Shown here piece by piece: positions 50,214-62,424 of a DNA stretch of 64,000 nucleotides. Where the stretch lies: the NCBI GenBank assembly GCA_016647705.1, contig CM028340.1, positions 7,875,001 to 7,939,000 on the forward strand, in the 5' to 3' direction. Position 1 is the first letter of the stretch. Each line of letters opens with the position of its first letter. Under the pieces are notes generated by a model that had not been told where the DNA came from, ran no database searches, and saw only the letters and a program-made list of their open reading frames with translations. The DNA comes from Eucommia ulmoides. Its lineage: Eukaryota; Streptophyta; Magnoliopsida; Garryales; Eucommiaceae. The position numbers and the translations under genes were made by a program.

Positions 50214-50689
50214 AAATGAAACATTTGGAGAAAAAATATTTGTTAAAAAATTCACGCTTTCACTTTCAAAACGGTTAAATTTAATTATAATTGCACTTTT
50301 CAAATTCTTATTGATATGGATTAAAAAAGGGTAATTAATTTTTTGGTCCTCCAAAGATGGTAAATCTACAGAATAAACCTCCAATTCAAATAATAAAGTT
50401 TTTAGTCTATATAGAATCTTTAGAAAAAATTCTTTAATATTACCCTTAACTGTTCACTCATATTTACGGATTCTGTCATTTTATTCTATGCAACAAAACA
50501 AAAGTAATGAAACTTCCTATATTTACAACAAAAATATTGCAAAATCCATTCTCACAAGCATAAACCAAATAAAAAATTCAGAAAAAAAAAATCAAAATAA
50601 CCTGGAAAAAAAGATCTACATAATAATGTAACAATTTTTTTTATTTTTTATTTTTTTATTTTTTTATTTTTATCCACTTTAAAATTATG

Positions 50690-51215
50690 CATAAACATTA
50701 ACATAAATATTAATTACTGGAGGTGCAAGACGTTAACATTAACATAAATATTCAAACAATACACCTTACCTATATTACAAATTACGATTTGAATCTCATA
50801 TCCATATTATGTTTTATAATTGACCTATATTGCTTTTTCGAAGTTTTGTGCTTTAACATCAATGCAACTTCATTTTTGTAGATCTCCCGTGTGTTCATAT
50901 TAACATTAACTCACCGTATGTGATATTTTGCCTTTTCGGTTGGGTGTGCGTTAACGATAATGCAGAGTTTTTAGCCTCTCTGTGTTAACGTTATCGCATT
51001 TCATGTTTTTTTGTGTATGTTAACTTTAATGCATCTTCCTCATCTGCTTGTATGTGTTAGCGTTAACGTATCTTTTTTTTTTTTTTTTTTTTTTGTTTTG
51101 TTAACGTTAACGTGATCGTACCATATCTCTTGTTTGTGTATTTATGTTGGGTGTGCGTTAATGTTAACATATCTTCAACATCGGGTTGTGTGTTTTAGCA
51201 TTAACGTATTTTATC
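50690..51215. repeat. Dispersed GTTAACGTTAACG-type repeats
   Basis: Variants of the palindromic string GTTAACGTTAACGTAT recur about eight times with 40-70 bp spacing, most followed by TCTT or TTT. A T run sits near 51068-51094. No coding signal. Confidence 0.75.
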
Positions 51216-51319
51216 TCTCTCCTTACCATATCTTCGACGACGCTACAATGGGTTATGTTTCTGCTTCGTTTCAGACCGATCGTTTATCTCTCTCTCCTTA
51301 CCAGCTCCGGGGACTCCCA

Positions 51320-51990
51320 CACCACCATCTGAACATCACATGTACACACAACACGCACTGTTGGACAACACACACACACATCGTAGCAATTGAACACACA
51401 CACACACAAACACACACCCACCGTCGATGATCACACACATACACCAGATCGACGACCACTGCCAACGATGACACACACATGCAGTCCACGATCACACACA
51501 CACACACACACGCATCTGATTAGATCAAAGTACACGTACACTCGCCGAAACAAACAGAGGAACACACACATACACTTACCGGCAACAACACCGTGACGAT
51601 CACCCACCTACCTACGCCGACGATCGTCTGAACACACACACACACAAACTAAACGACGAACAACAACTACACATACACACCGCCGACCCTGCTTGGTTTC
51701 AGTCAAACAACACACACTTATAGAACACACAACATATACACATACTTGTCTGATCAACCCCCCCCCCCCCCCCCCCCCACACACACAACGAACACATGCA
51801 CAGACGACGATGATTGATCGACGGACACACCTACAACACACGATGGTGAACAGCGACGATGACCCATGCAATCCACACGCACACCACCGTCCGACGACCG
51901 ACGCACACAATCGACCACTCCCATACACACATGCAATTCGCCGGACGAACGCACCCACACCGCCGACGACCCAACGACATAGCCGAACCC
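51320..51990. repeat. CA-rich tract with a long C run
   Basis: Many (CA)n stretches are mixed with GACGA-type words, and an uninterrupted C run of about 20 spans 51758-51778. ORFs on both strands here are Thr/His- or Cys/Val-rich translation artefacts. Confidence 0.85.
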
Positions 51991-52348
51991 TCTCCTCTCT
52001 CTCTGCTTCCTGATTTCTTCTTTTAGGTTCATCCCCACTATATGCATGGAGGTATTCTTAAAATTATAAATTCACCTCTAAAATTTTAAATTAAATTAAA
52101 AATGACACATTCTACCCCGTTATTTTATAAATGTTCTAAAATGTGGCTAATGAATATGAACATACGAAAATTAAGGTATTACAGTTTATATCAAAATATT
52201 CTAAATTTTTTATTGGTCATATTTGTCTATGTCATGTTCATTACAAAAATAGGAAAAATAGGAGTTGATAATTTGAAAATGTTATAAAAATTAAGGAGAT
52301 TATCTCAAAAAAAACAAATCCACTATATTATGTCTTTTTTTAAAGCCT

Positions 52349-52362
52349 GTGCCTTCAAGCAC
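52349..52362 (+). repeat. Helitron-like hairpin without a CTAG end
   Basis: GTGCCTTCAAGCAC resembles the hairpins at 36159 and 52512. No CTRR terminus follows at the expected distance. Confidence 0.3.
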
Positions 52363-52509
52363 GCATCATTTAAGAATGTAATATACATTGTTTGTTGGTG
52401 TTAGTATTTAAATGTTCATTATTGTTGATGTGAGTTAGGTAGGTGTAGAATGTTGTACAAATAAAAGAGATTGGTGTCAATTTTTTTTTTTAAGTTCAAT
52501 ATTTTTACA

Positions 52510-52540
52510 CCCGTGCCTTCAGGTATGGGTTATACGCTAG
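52510..52540 (+). mobile_element. Helitron 3' terminus
   Basis: CCCGTGCCTTCAGGTATGGG folds as an 8-bp stem with two G-T wobbles and a TTCA loop. It is followed by TTATACG and then CTAG, with a T as the next base, which is the canonical plant Helitron 3' end. The 5' end was not located; the element may include part of the CA-rich tract. Confidence 0.65.
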
Positions 52541-52544
52541 TGTG

Positions 52545-52576
<32 letters not shown>

Positions 52577-52800
52577 TACAAAACTGTCTGGAAATCAGTC
52601 TAGCGAACCAAACCGTCGAAATTCATCATTTCTAATGAAATTCGATGGATGAAAAGACAAAAACGGCAACCAACGGCGACGGAAAAACGACGACTCAGAG
52701 AGAGAGGGGAAGATCTGGACGATGGCGGCGGCGACGCGAGAAGAGAGACGAGTGAACGGCAGAAAGAGAGAGAAGGAGTGAAATTGTATTAGGATTTTAA

Positions 52801-53004
52801 ATGCCTAATACAATGTTGAAGAAAGGAGGAGAAGAGTCAGGGAATACATCACCATGGGTGCCAGATCCAGTCATCGGATACAGGTCGGAGAATCACGCCA
52901 ATAAGATCGACGTCGCCAAGCTTCGTGAGATGCTCCTCATGTTTTCTCCGGTGGCAAAGGCTGTAGAGAGAGGAGACAAGCACTACTCCGTGTCATGGTT
53001 TTAG
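52801..53004 (+). pseudogene. Orphan LEA_3 (Lea5/SAG21-type) domain fragment
   Basis: The 67-codon ORF reads TSPWVPDPVIGYRSENHANK followed by IDVAKLREMLL. This is the conserved C-terminal core of small mitochondrial/stress LEA_3 proteins, where WVPDPVTGYYRPEN and EIDVAELREMLL are the usual forms. One Tyr of the GYY is missing and Pro is replaced by Ser. The usual N-terminal targeting part is absent, and the tail after EMLL (MFSPVAKAVERGDKHYSVSW) is not family-like. The upstream 200 bp are purine-rich. It may be a gene fragment moved by a transposon (a Helitron end lies 260 bp upstream) or a decayed exon. Expression is unknown. Confidence 0.7.
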
Positions 53005-54873
53005 CTTGTTCAGTATTTGTTCTTGCACATGGTCGCTTGTCCGTGACTCTTTTCATTTGTTTTTTAGACTAGTTTAACTTAGTTTAATTTATTTCTTTTA
53101 TTTTTTGTAAAAAGACCTTATTATGTCTTCTCGAGCATAATGATGTCTATTATTGTCACTTATATTTTTTTACTTAAAGTATTATGTGGGAGAACATACT
53201 TTTAAAGTCATTCAAGTCTTTCACACCTCGTAACCTTTAATATTAATATAATTATTGTTGTTATTGTAATTGTATTCTTCTCTATATTGTCGGCATGTGT
53301 TGTAAGAGGGAAACTCGTTACTATTGAAAACTGTTTCCGCTATTTGATATTCTCTGATATTTAGGTTTTGCTATTAGGTGATCCCCTAGTTAACATCGCA
53401 CAGACCGCTTTCCAACCTCGAAAAGCTCGGATCGAGACACTCCGGGCTAAATGAGGTGAATGAATGGTGTGGGGCAGCGGCAAAATTATCTATTTATAAT
53501 TCTCTCTTAGCTTTAAAGGATTAAAAACTAAACTATATTAACGGAATGGTTTAAAGAGTAAAACAATTTTTAGTTTGGAAATTTTTTTACATGATCTTTT
53601 AAATAAGGACATTAAAAAATGACTTTATGAGACCGAAGACATGAATAGACTGCCATCACACTTTCATTCGACGGTCGTGACTCTCACTCTCCCTCCATTC
53701 CACACAACAATAAGAAGCGCGTGGTGCAATTGCCAAAAAGTGAGTGAGTAGGAAAGTTCCCCGTTCTTCCTTTTCTAGATCTGAAATTTAAGAGGGGAAA
53801 TCGAACCGCCTTATTGCATGGTCAAATTAAAATTAAATAATAAAATTACAATTAGCAGTGCCCCATTATTCTCTTGCACACTTATTGGCCCTCGAGGAAT
53901 TGATGTACTGTTAAATTCGTCCCTGACTTTCAATTAACTTCCATTATAGTCCCTAATTTTTTGAGAACCCTTATTTTTCCTAATATATGTATAACTTTTG
54001 CATGTTTTTTTATTTAACAGTATGGTATGTCTGAGTCAACTCACACACATTTCGACTAATTACCTCTCCGAACGATCTTAAAGACACAGTCTTAACCATC
54101 AATCTGGTGCATTTAAGATTAAATTTTAATTTTAATTCTTACAATATTCTCAAAAATAATCCAACAAGAAAATGAGACATCTTCCCTTACCGATCAGACT
54201 AACACTTCCCGGATAAAATTCTAATTTCTTTTAATGTTTTAATACTCACCCTTAATCAATTGCAACCAAAGAAGTTTTACCTTTCTCCAACCAACATCAA
54301 ATCACCCTTTACTCTTCTTAATTCACTGAATTATTTCATAATTATTGAAAAATAGGTTCTTTTGCCATAACCCCAAATTTTGCAAATCATTATACTTACT
54401 CGGTACAATAATTTTTTGAGAAGTCTAATAATTTTGTCAAATGTTCAAAATTATTATAGACCATAAAAGTTACTACAAGTTTTTACATAAAAAAAATTAC
54501 AATGGTTTTCATGTACATAGTATAATAACTTTAGACTTTTGAAAAAATTATTATTACATATGAATTGTATGAACTAAATATTTAAATTTATAGACCGTTC
54601 ACCAAGAATTTCTAAAAAAATTACATATAAAAAATTGTATGTGAGGATTTTGGGTGATATAAGACAGGGAGATATGATTAATTTAAATTGATGTAGTAGT
54701 CAAAATTTAAATACTCAATTAACTAAATTACATTTCCAATGACAAATTTGGTTTTCTCTTATATATCAAAGAGTTTTTAAAGGATGATAATATTATGGGG
54801 GAGATAAAGAGAGAATATGGATACCATGGTAAAATAAAAATAAATAATCAATTTGATACATTAACAGAAATTT
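53005..54873. other. No gene seen
   Basis: AT-rich intergenic sequence. Nothing recognisable as coding or as a known repeat. Confidence 0.5.
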
Positions 54874-55327
54874 AGGTGGCGTTTGGTTAGTGTTTCTATT
54901 ATTCTATTTCTACTTCAAATAAACTGAGATCAACTGGGATAAAAATTCTATTTCTTTTTTGAAGCATTCTGAAAATAGAAACATAATTGGTAACGTCCAT
55001 TATCCTGAAATTGTTACTTTTAATTTATGAGAATAGAAAAAAAAAAAAAAATGTTTGGTTGCCACATTTGTTCCTTTTTTCTTTAAATGTATAGTAGCCG
55101 GCGGCGGGCTAACGTGATGGTAGTGTGAATAGTTTTTTGGGAGTTAATAGAAATCAACATTTTTTTGTTTCTCAGATTTTTGAGGAATTCAAAAAATAGT
55201 CCTAAATTATTTCAAAAATTTTGGGAACAAAAATATATTTACCAAACGCGTTTCTGTACATTAATTCAAAAATTTTGAGAGTGAGAACGGAATCAGAGAA
55301 CAAAAACAGTAACCAAACGGGCCGTAG
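54874..55327. mobile_element. MITE-like element upstream of the YTH gene
   Basis: The left end GTGGCGTTTGGTTAGTGTTT and the reverse complement of the right end GGCCCGTTTGGTTACTGTTT are imperfect inverted repeats. The interior is non-coding with an A run. It ends about 390 bp before the start codon. Confidence 0.6.
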
Positions 55328-55487
55328 AGACTCAATTGGCTAAATAAAAATTTTAAGGACTGATTTGATACTCTCTTAAAGATCAAGGAGCTTTTGGAGT
55401 GAATAAGATCCAAAATATATAAAAAAGAAATAAATAAAAATAAAACATGTTTATATATACAGTGTATATATAAATATATATGTGTGT

Positions 55488-55496
55488 GTATATATA
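55488..55496 (+). promoter_or_regulatory. Possible TATA box of the YTH gene
   Basis: GTATATATAC lies about 225 bp upstream of the start codon, just before a pyrimidine-rich CTTCTTTTTTCTTCC tract that suits a plant transcription start. Other TA-rich strings nearby make the choice uncertain. Confidence 0.3.
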
Positions 55497-55547
55497 CATG
55501 ACCTAAAACCCCTTCTTTTTTCTTCCTTCGTCATTGAAGTTAACTCA

Positions 55548-55592
55548 ATGGAAAGCAAATCAAATTCGAACCCTTCCCGCGAAAGAATTTGA
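55548..55592 (+). other. uORF in the 5' leader of the YTH gene
   Basis: An ATG at 55548 opens a 14-codon frame (MESKSNSNPSRERI) that stops at 55592, 122 bp before the main ATG. If transcribed it could lower translation of the main ORF. Whether the transcript starts upstream of it is unknown. Confidence 0.4.
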
Positions 55593-55714
55593 TTTTTCCG
55601 TTGATTGGATCCGGAAATTCAATTTCGTTAGTTCTTCTTCGACGGTTTTGTGTCGGTTGTTAATCAATTGGAGTAGATTTTTGAGTTGAATTCGATTGTT
55701 TGGGCTTTGATTTG

Positions 55715-58700
55715 ATGGAAGAGTCGAGTCAACTGGACGGACAACAAGATCTTCGAGTCGCATCTGCTTCAACTTCGAACTCGTCTGCAGGTATTGTTTA
55801 TTCGCATCTGTTTTTAATGTCTTTCTTCGTTTGATCTCATGCGTATGCTATGCTTTTATACGTGTTTTTGTTCCCTATTTCGTGTAATTTGAAGGTCTTG
55901 CGGTGAATTGGTACAGTTGATTAAATTTGGTTTGCGAGGTTGGTTATTGTGAGGATATTTTTTGGTACTTGTTTGTTTGAAGGTGAAATTGGATTCGTGA
56001 TGCAATTAAGAGGAAATAGGTTTTGTGGTTATGATTGGTGGAATGTGCTTTCAGTATGATTTAGGTTGAGGATTATACAATTGGGAATCAGGATATTCTG
56101 TTTTGGTATGTGGGGTTGATAAATTTGTGTAGAACTGCAACAATTTGGGTTCATCAAATCTTTTATCTTGTCCCAAGTTTTGTGCTAAGTGTTTTCCATT
56201 TTATTCATAACTGGAGCAAAATCTCCCGGCTCTCCCTCTCAAAATATAAACTGGGTTATGCTTTGGTTTTTGTCGGCTTTGTTGGGGTTTGGGCTATTTT
56301 TTTCCAAGTTTCAAATCATGCTGGAAAACTTTTTCTGGCAAGTTATTCTGGTCAGAACTTTTCATTGTGTTCCAAATTTCGAATTGCCAGTTTATAGGAC
56401 CCGCCAAAACCCTCCTGATGTTTTTATTTAATAGTTGTCATTTAACAATAATTAAAAATGAAAGCGAAAGCCTCATAGCCACCACAATATTTAGCATATC
56501 ATTTGTAATTAATGTGAGGAATCCATGTATGATATGCCATTTAATCATGTCTGAGCTTGGATATTTGCTTTGATATGTTTGGTTAAGGAGAAGAGAAAGA
56601 GGCACTAAAATATATTAGTGTGCCTCTGCTTGAGGTTGTGGTCGCATTTGCTTGCTAATTTCTTCTACTAACTCTCTCTCTCTTAATTAACTAGTCAATT
56701 CAATTATGGATCCAAAGAAACTTCACTTCATGTTACTGTGAACACATAAGAGTTCTGCTAGGTGGCCATCACCAACATTTTGTTGCAGTATACTAATGAG
56801 ACTACTATTGATGTTATTAATAGATTAAATATTGTGTCTTTTTGTTTTTATGCATATAAACCTGGTGCTCTCCTGCTATTCGAATTGCCTGACCATCATG
56901 TATATGGATCTTCTTTCCAGGACAGTATAGGATTCCTTGGTTTCTTTAGCTTTTTGTTACTAACATTTTTAGTTTTATCCTACAATGTCACTGATCATTT
57001 TAGCTCTGCATTCAGGTGAAAGACCAGCAGCGCCCAATAACCCGATGGAACAGGTAATTGGTTGTGTTCATCATATTTATATCATTTTAATTTTTCTCCT
57101 ATTGAAATACTTTTTCCCGCTTTATTTAGTTATATGATTCATCCTATTTGTAATTTAATCTTTAATCTATTGCAGCCACTTCCACCGAAAGACGAGAGGA
57201 TTTTGTCTGTGAATCTTGCTCCACATGCAGCCACAACAGGGCCTTCAAGAAATGTAACAGTCAAGCCAGAATCTGCAGAAACAGGTGGAGCTCTTACAAC
57301 TGTTCGTCCACACAATTCATATTCTGCTCAGGGACAAGCTCTTTACTATGGAGGTTGTTTTATTTTCTTTTCATGTTGCTCTACCTATCGGTTTTCTTTC
57401 AATAGATATTTATAGGCACATCATTTATCAAGATTTATGTTGATTATTTCTTTCCCATTATTTTCGTCTCATTTTAGTATCTGTTTAGGCGATGGTTGAC
57501 TATTTTAAGTGTCGACTAAATTAAGACATGATAATAATTTAGTATATTAATTGTGCTTTCATTGCTTTCAAATCATGTAAAGTAATGATTTTTAAATTGT
57601 GATACAATAACAGAGGACCTGACTTATTCATGTGGTTATTCCAATGCTTACCTTGCTTCAACTGCTCTACTTGTGATCATATGAACCATCTGTTGGTGGG
57701 GAATGTATTAAACTCTTTTTTATACTTCAGGTTTTGACAACGATGTTGCTAATTGGGATGAATATTCAAACTATGTTAATGCCAATAACTTGCAAATTGT
57801 ACCTCCGGTGAGCACCTAATTTTTCCCGTAATCTAATTTGTTTTCTTTTTGGGCTGACAACTTATCACTTCTTTTATATGTCTGACCTCTTATAGGCAAT
57901 GTACAATGATAATATGCCGATGTTGTTTCATTCTGCATATGGCTTTGATGCCCCGATGGCATATGGACAGTTCTCCCCCATGGCAAGCCCCATGTCTCCA
58001 ATTATGTTTGACGGCCAGCTTTATTCTTCACACCAAATGCCGCCTTCCCCTTCTTACTTCCATCAGCCAGTTTCTCCCAGCATGCCTTCTGTCACTTCTG
58101 CTCATTCCTTATCCCAATTGGAGCAGGTGACTCCAGGAAGTAGCAGCCTTCCTGGAAATAATGCGCTTGGGATCTATAAATTCCCAGGGGAGTATGGATT
58201 CGCTGACCCAATGTTCAATCAATCAAATGCCTTGGACACTGGAAGCTATGTGTCTCCAATGGCATCAGCAGCACTGTATTCTCAACCAGTTGGCATACTT
58301 GGGTCCTACGAGCAGAATATGCAGGTCGGTATCCTTTTAAGCCAAGGATGACATATATTTGGACTATTTTTCAATAGAGATAATCGAACTAACTCAATTT
58401 TATGGTAATGATATTATGACAAGTATTAATTTTTTTTTTGTCATGACTAACGATGCTGTTAGAAGGAATATATAGGGCTAAAAGAATGATATCTGTCCTT
58501 TTTGTAAATGTTCTTTAGATTTTGTGGAAATCCCCCTTCAAGATGCGCACTACTTTTATTATTGTTATTCTTTTCCTCTTTCTATTATTTTATTTTTTGG
58601 GGTATGGGTGTTCAAAAGATGATTATAACTGCTCTTTTGAATTCAGACAACACAAGTACTAGGAGAATTATTGTAGCTCTTGAGGGCGAAAATTGTATAG

Positions 58701-61700
58701 ATACCAATCAATTCAGCTTCAAGGTTTGAACTATGTTTGAGTCTACTAAAGAAGCCATGTATCCAAGTTCATGCTTCATGTCCAATTAAACCTTCCATGC
58801 CTCCCTCCCGTGGTTTGCATTTCAAGCTTCCATTGCACGTTAACTTGATGGACCCTGCTGGAGGAGAAGACCAATATATTAAGTTTAGGATATTTAATGG
58901 CAAGTGTGCTTGGAATGAGTATTGGATTATTGAAAAGTACAAGTTTGCTTATTTGTCACCGGTAGTTTTGAGAGTAGCGATTGATTAAATATGTTTTTAC
59001 CTTTTCTTATGTACTTGTCTTTCAAAATTTCAGATGATTGTCTTCATGAGAGGATAGTAGATTTGTGTTTAAACTATAACTTTGTTCGCCTGGAGCTAGC
59101 AAAACTGAAATTATGCAAGTTACTCTGATGTCAAGACACATTAGGGTGCCTCTAAATTTATTCTAGCTTCAAATTAACCCCTAATATGAATTAAAACTAG
59201 ATATAACATGAGCTTAGATACACTGATGCCGATGCAAAAATATGTTTATGGAAATTACATTTTTTCTCTAATCATTATGGTACTTTGGGACTATTTATGG
59301 TGAAATGGTAGTAACTATTAGATGTTAATCGTTGCTAGATCTTAATCACTTGTGTGGCCTTCCAATACACACGTCTATTACCATATGAGTGTTGATTTTG
59401 TAAACCCATAAACGTGAAAAATAATTTTTTTGTCAACTTGACATTCATTTGCAGGCTTCTCAACAACAGTCACCGTACCATGGATATGGATTGGCATCAA
59501 GTGCAGCCTCCACAAAACGCTATCCTTATGCTGGCCCATATCGAACCTCAAGCTATGGTAGTGGATCCCTTTCTCCTTGGGAAGCTGGTCGCCTGAATCA
59601 ATTTGCTTCTGATAAAGGTGGAAGACGAGAGAGGGATCGAGACAACATTAGCATTTCTAGCGATTTCTCGAGCGACCGCAATCGTGGGCCGAGATCTTCA
59701 AAGCCGAAGTCCAAGAACGCTGCTGAAGAGAACTCTTCATCAGGTTTGAGCAAACATGGTGCTGCCTCTGCTTATGGGGTTCATCTTGATCAGTACAATC
59801 GTCCTGATTTCGTCACGAGTTATGAGGCTGCCAAGTTCTTTATCATCAAGTCTTTCAGTGAAGACAATGTTCATAAAAGTATTAAATATAATATTTGGGC
59901 CAGCACTCCTCATGGGAACAAGAAACTAGATGCTGCCTACCAAGAAGCAAAAGAGTTGCATTACCCAGTTTTTCTTTTCTTTTCGGTAAGTTTTTTTTTT
60001 TTTTTTTTTTTACTTCTGATTGGCTATTACACACTCAGTATGTTTGGGTGCGGTATTCTAAGAAAGAATTTGATTTCAAAAGGGATCTATATAACTTTTA
60101 TAAGAAAATTACTTACCAAAATTTCACAAATCCCTGTTGCAAATCAAATTACTTATTCAAATACCTCACCGCAACGCACACACCTTTAGTCGATTACTAT
60201 ACTTTTATTCGAGTTGGTCTTGTTCTTTCTATGGCTGTTGAAGCAACTTAGTTGGGAAACAATTTTGAAGATAATTACTTTTGATTGTTCTTCCATCACC
60301 TTTTACAGTTGGAAGTGGCCCATAACATGCCTACTTGAGCTTCACATTTTTTTTCTTCATTTAGAGTGCGTTCGGGTGTTTTATACTTTATTCTTTATAC
60401 AACCTGTCCCAAGCTTGGGTAAAGGAGGAGAGTTGTGTTAGGTAGCTGACAGCCAGCGTACAACTTTGTCAAAACTTTTATGACATGAATCTGAGTACAT
60501 TAAATTATGGCGTAAACGGATTCATGCAGCTAACCCTACTTAAGAGGGATAAAGGCTTAGTTGTTGGTGTCGTTAGAGTGTGTTCGGGTGAGTTATTTGG
60601 AGGATTTTCACTTAAAAAAGGGATTTATGAAATTTCGAAGTCAATTTCTCGAAGGAAATTTTATAAATTCCTTTTCTAAATTCAATTCTACTGCATGTAG
60701 AATCCTTACTCTCTTCTTTTCATAACTACTGCATGTAATAATGAACTTTGAATTAGGTTAGTAAGGAATTGCATAGGTATTTGCTAAATGGAAAAAAATT
60801 GTTTAAATTCTCACAAAATTTCTCTCTTTACAATGACTTCTAGGTCAATGCTAGTGGGCAGTTCTGCGGTGTAGCTGAAATGGTTGGACCGGTTGATTTT
60901 GAGAACGATGCAGACTATTGGCAGCAGGATAGGTGGAGCGGCCAGTTCCCTGTCCGGTGGCATATTATCAAGGATGTACCCAATAGTCGGTTTCGCCACA
61001 TACTTCTTGAAAATAACGACAACAAGCCTGTGACGCACAGCCGAGACTCTCAAGAGGTATCAATATTCATATTTCTTACCTTTTTTTTTAAGGGGAGGTG
61101 TGAGGGGAGCTTAATTGATAAATCCAAAGAATACAAAACTTGGAGGGGGACAATGCCTAACCACTGAAAAGAGAATCGAAACAACAAATAATCTAACAAA
61201 AAATAAAAAAAATCAATCAAAAAATATGACTTAAAAAATTCCTTTAATCTTCTAAATATTAGGGAAACAAAGTTTGTCCAGTCTTAAATATCCACTAACA
61301 GTTACCCTTTTTGTTTGTCATTAGCTTCTCTTTTGTCTCTGTCGTTTGTTCTCTCTAAATTTTAGTTAATCAAGAACTAGGGATGAGAGGATGGTGAAAG
61401 TTAGCTACTTCAAATTTGTGTCTCTGATTTTTATGGTCTTATTTTAAAATAAAAAAAAATATATTTTAATTTTTTTTCCAGGTAAAACTGGAACATGGAC
61501 TCGAGATGTTGAAAATTTTCAAGGATTATGATGCTGATTCATCAATCCTAGACGATTTCACATTTTATGATGAACGTGAAAAATCTGTTCAAGAGAAGAA
61601 CGTCAGACAACGATCCATTTCAACCCGAAATCCCTCGCCTTCAACTGCCAATCCCTCTGTTAATCAAATTTCCGATAAACTCTCAGTGTCACTCAAATTG

Positions 61701-61748
61701 GACGAAAACAAAGATGTTCCGGAACAGAGCAAGAACGGTGTGCCCTAA
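55715..61748 (+). CDS. ECT: YTH-domain m6A reader, ECT (YTHDF-type) family
   Basis: Eight coding exons: 55715-55790, 57016-57053, 57176-57353, 57731-57807, 57896-58324, 59455-59985, 60844-61056, 61482-61748. All introns are GT-AG and the 1809-nt sum stays in frame (602 aa). The N-terminal two thirds is disordered and rich in Tyr, Pro, Ser, Met and Gln ([20 protein letters not shown]), as in ECT proteins, followed by a basic/Ser stretch ([15 protein letters not shown]). The YTH domain spans about 393-530: [20 protein letters not shown], then [20 protein letters not shown], then [20 protein letters not shown]. The three aromatic-cage tryptophans that hold N6-methyladenosine are present (W414, W469, W474). 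ECT proteins bind m6A in mRNA in the cytoplasm and affect mRNA fate and organ growth. The short loop before PVFLFFS looks a little shorter than in the relatives I recall. Which ECT paralogue it is cannot be decided here. Confidence 0.95.
60395..60575 (+). repeat. RTE LINE 3'-end fragment in intron 6 of the YTH gene
   Basis: ATTATGGCGTAAACGGATTC followed by ATGCAGCTAACC and GGCTTAGTTGTTGG matches the 3' end of the LINE at 37248-38081 (CTATGGCATAAACGGATTC, GACTTAGTTGTTG). Only the tail is present. Confidence 0.65.
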
Positions 61749-61859
61749 AATTGATAAAATTATCAAACTCCTTGTGAGGTACAATCGGTTTAGTGATATT
61801 TTTTAGAATTGAGTTTACTGCTGATAACCTGTCTATTGACAGCTTAATTATTTAGCTGG

Positions 61860-62363
61860 CATTTGTTTAGTGTTTTCATGTTTCTGTTCTTAGAAAACTT
61901 GGAGCAGAAACAGAAATATAGGAACAGAAAGTATCTGTCTGTGTTGTGTTTTCGGAATTTTAGAAGAAATGTCTGAAAAACACAGCAAAAACCAATTTCA
62001 TCCCGTTTGTTTTAGTGTTTCAATTTTTAGATTTTTGTTTTCTGTTATCTGTAACAGACATGAAAATTATGGAACAAAAATATAAAAATGTTTTTGTTGT
62101 GTTCCCTGATGTTAACAAGTTTTCTGGGAACGGAGAGATTTTTGAACAGAAAACACTAAGGTGGTGCTAGTTTAGTATTTTTGTTTGCAGATTTTTGTTT
62201 GTTTCCGAAATACCTGGAACAAAAATTTACAAATTGGAACAAATATATCTTCTATAAATTTTGGAGCAGAACAGAAACAGATTTTTTTTGTTTGTTTTAT
62301 CAGACTTCTGTTTATGTTCCAAGAAAACTGGGAACAGAAACACTAAACAGACGAAACCTTAGA
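61860..62363. mobile_element. MITE-like insertion 3' of the YTH coding region
   Basis: TAGCTGG occurs on both sides (61853-61859 and 62364-62370), a possible 7-8-bp target duplication. The ends are complementary (TTTGTTTAGTGTTTTC versus GAAACACTAAACAGACG). The interior repeats AACAGAAAC/GTTTCTGTT words and has a second inner pair of ends near 62155-62175. Confidence 0.6.
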
Positions 62364-62424
62364 TAGCTGGACTCGATATTCTCCATTTTTTCCTGTTTTG
62401 TTCTTGAATTTTTTCTTCTGGAAG

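Larger units (their letters stand above)
47973..50400 (-). mobile_element. Helitron-like element, decayed
   Basis: On the - strand the 3' terminus is a hairpin (GTACCTTTAGGCAC, 47986-47999) followed 9 bp later by CTAG and a T, the standard Helitron 3' end. Upstream are Pif1-type helicase motifs. No Rep/HUH motif was seen and the 5' TC end was not found, so the right limit is a guess. Confidence 0.6.

Noticed and set aside
51608-52047. Overlapping long ORFs in the CA-rich tract
   Set aside because: Open frames arise from (CA)n and C-run composition, giving Thr/His or Cys/Val/Gly-rich translations in several frames at once.
59449-60189. 246-aa ORF as an independent gene
   Set aside because: It is exon 6 of the YTH gene reading on into intron 6; the donor at 59986 (TCG|GTAAG) and the YTH continuation in exon 7 settle this.
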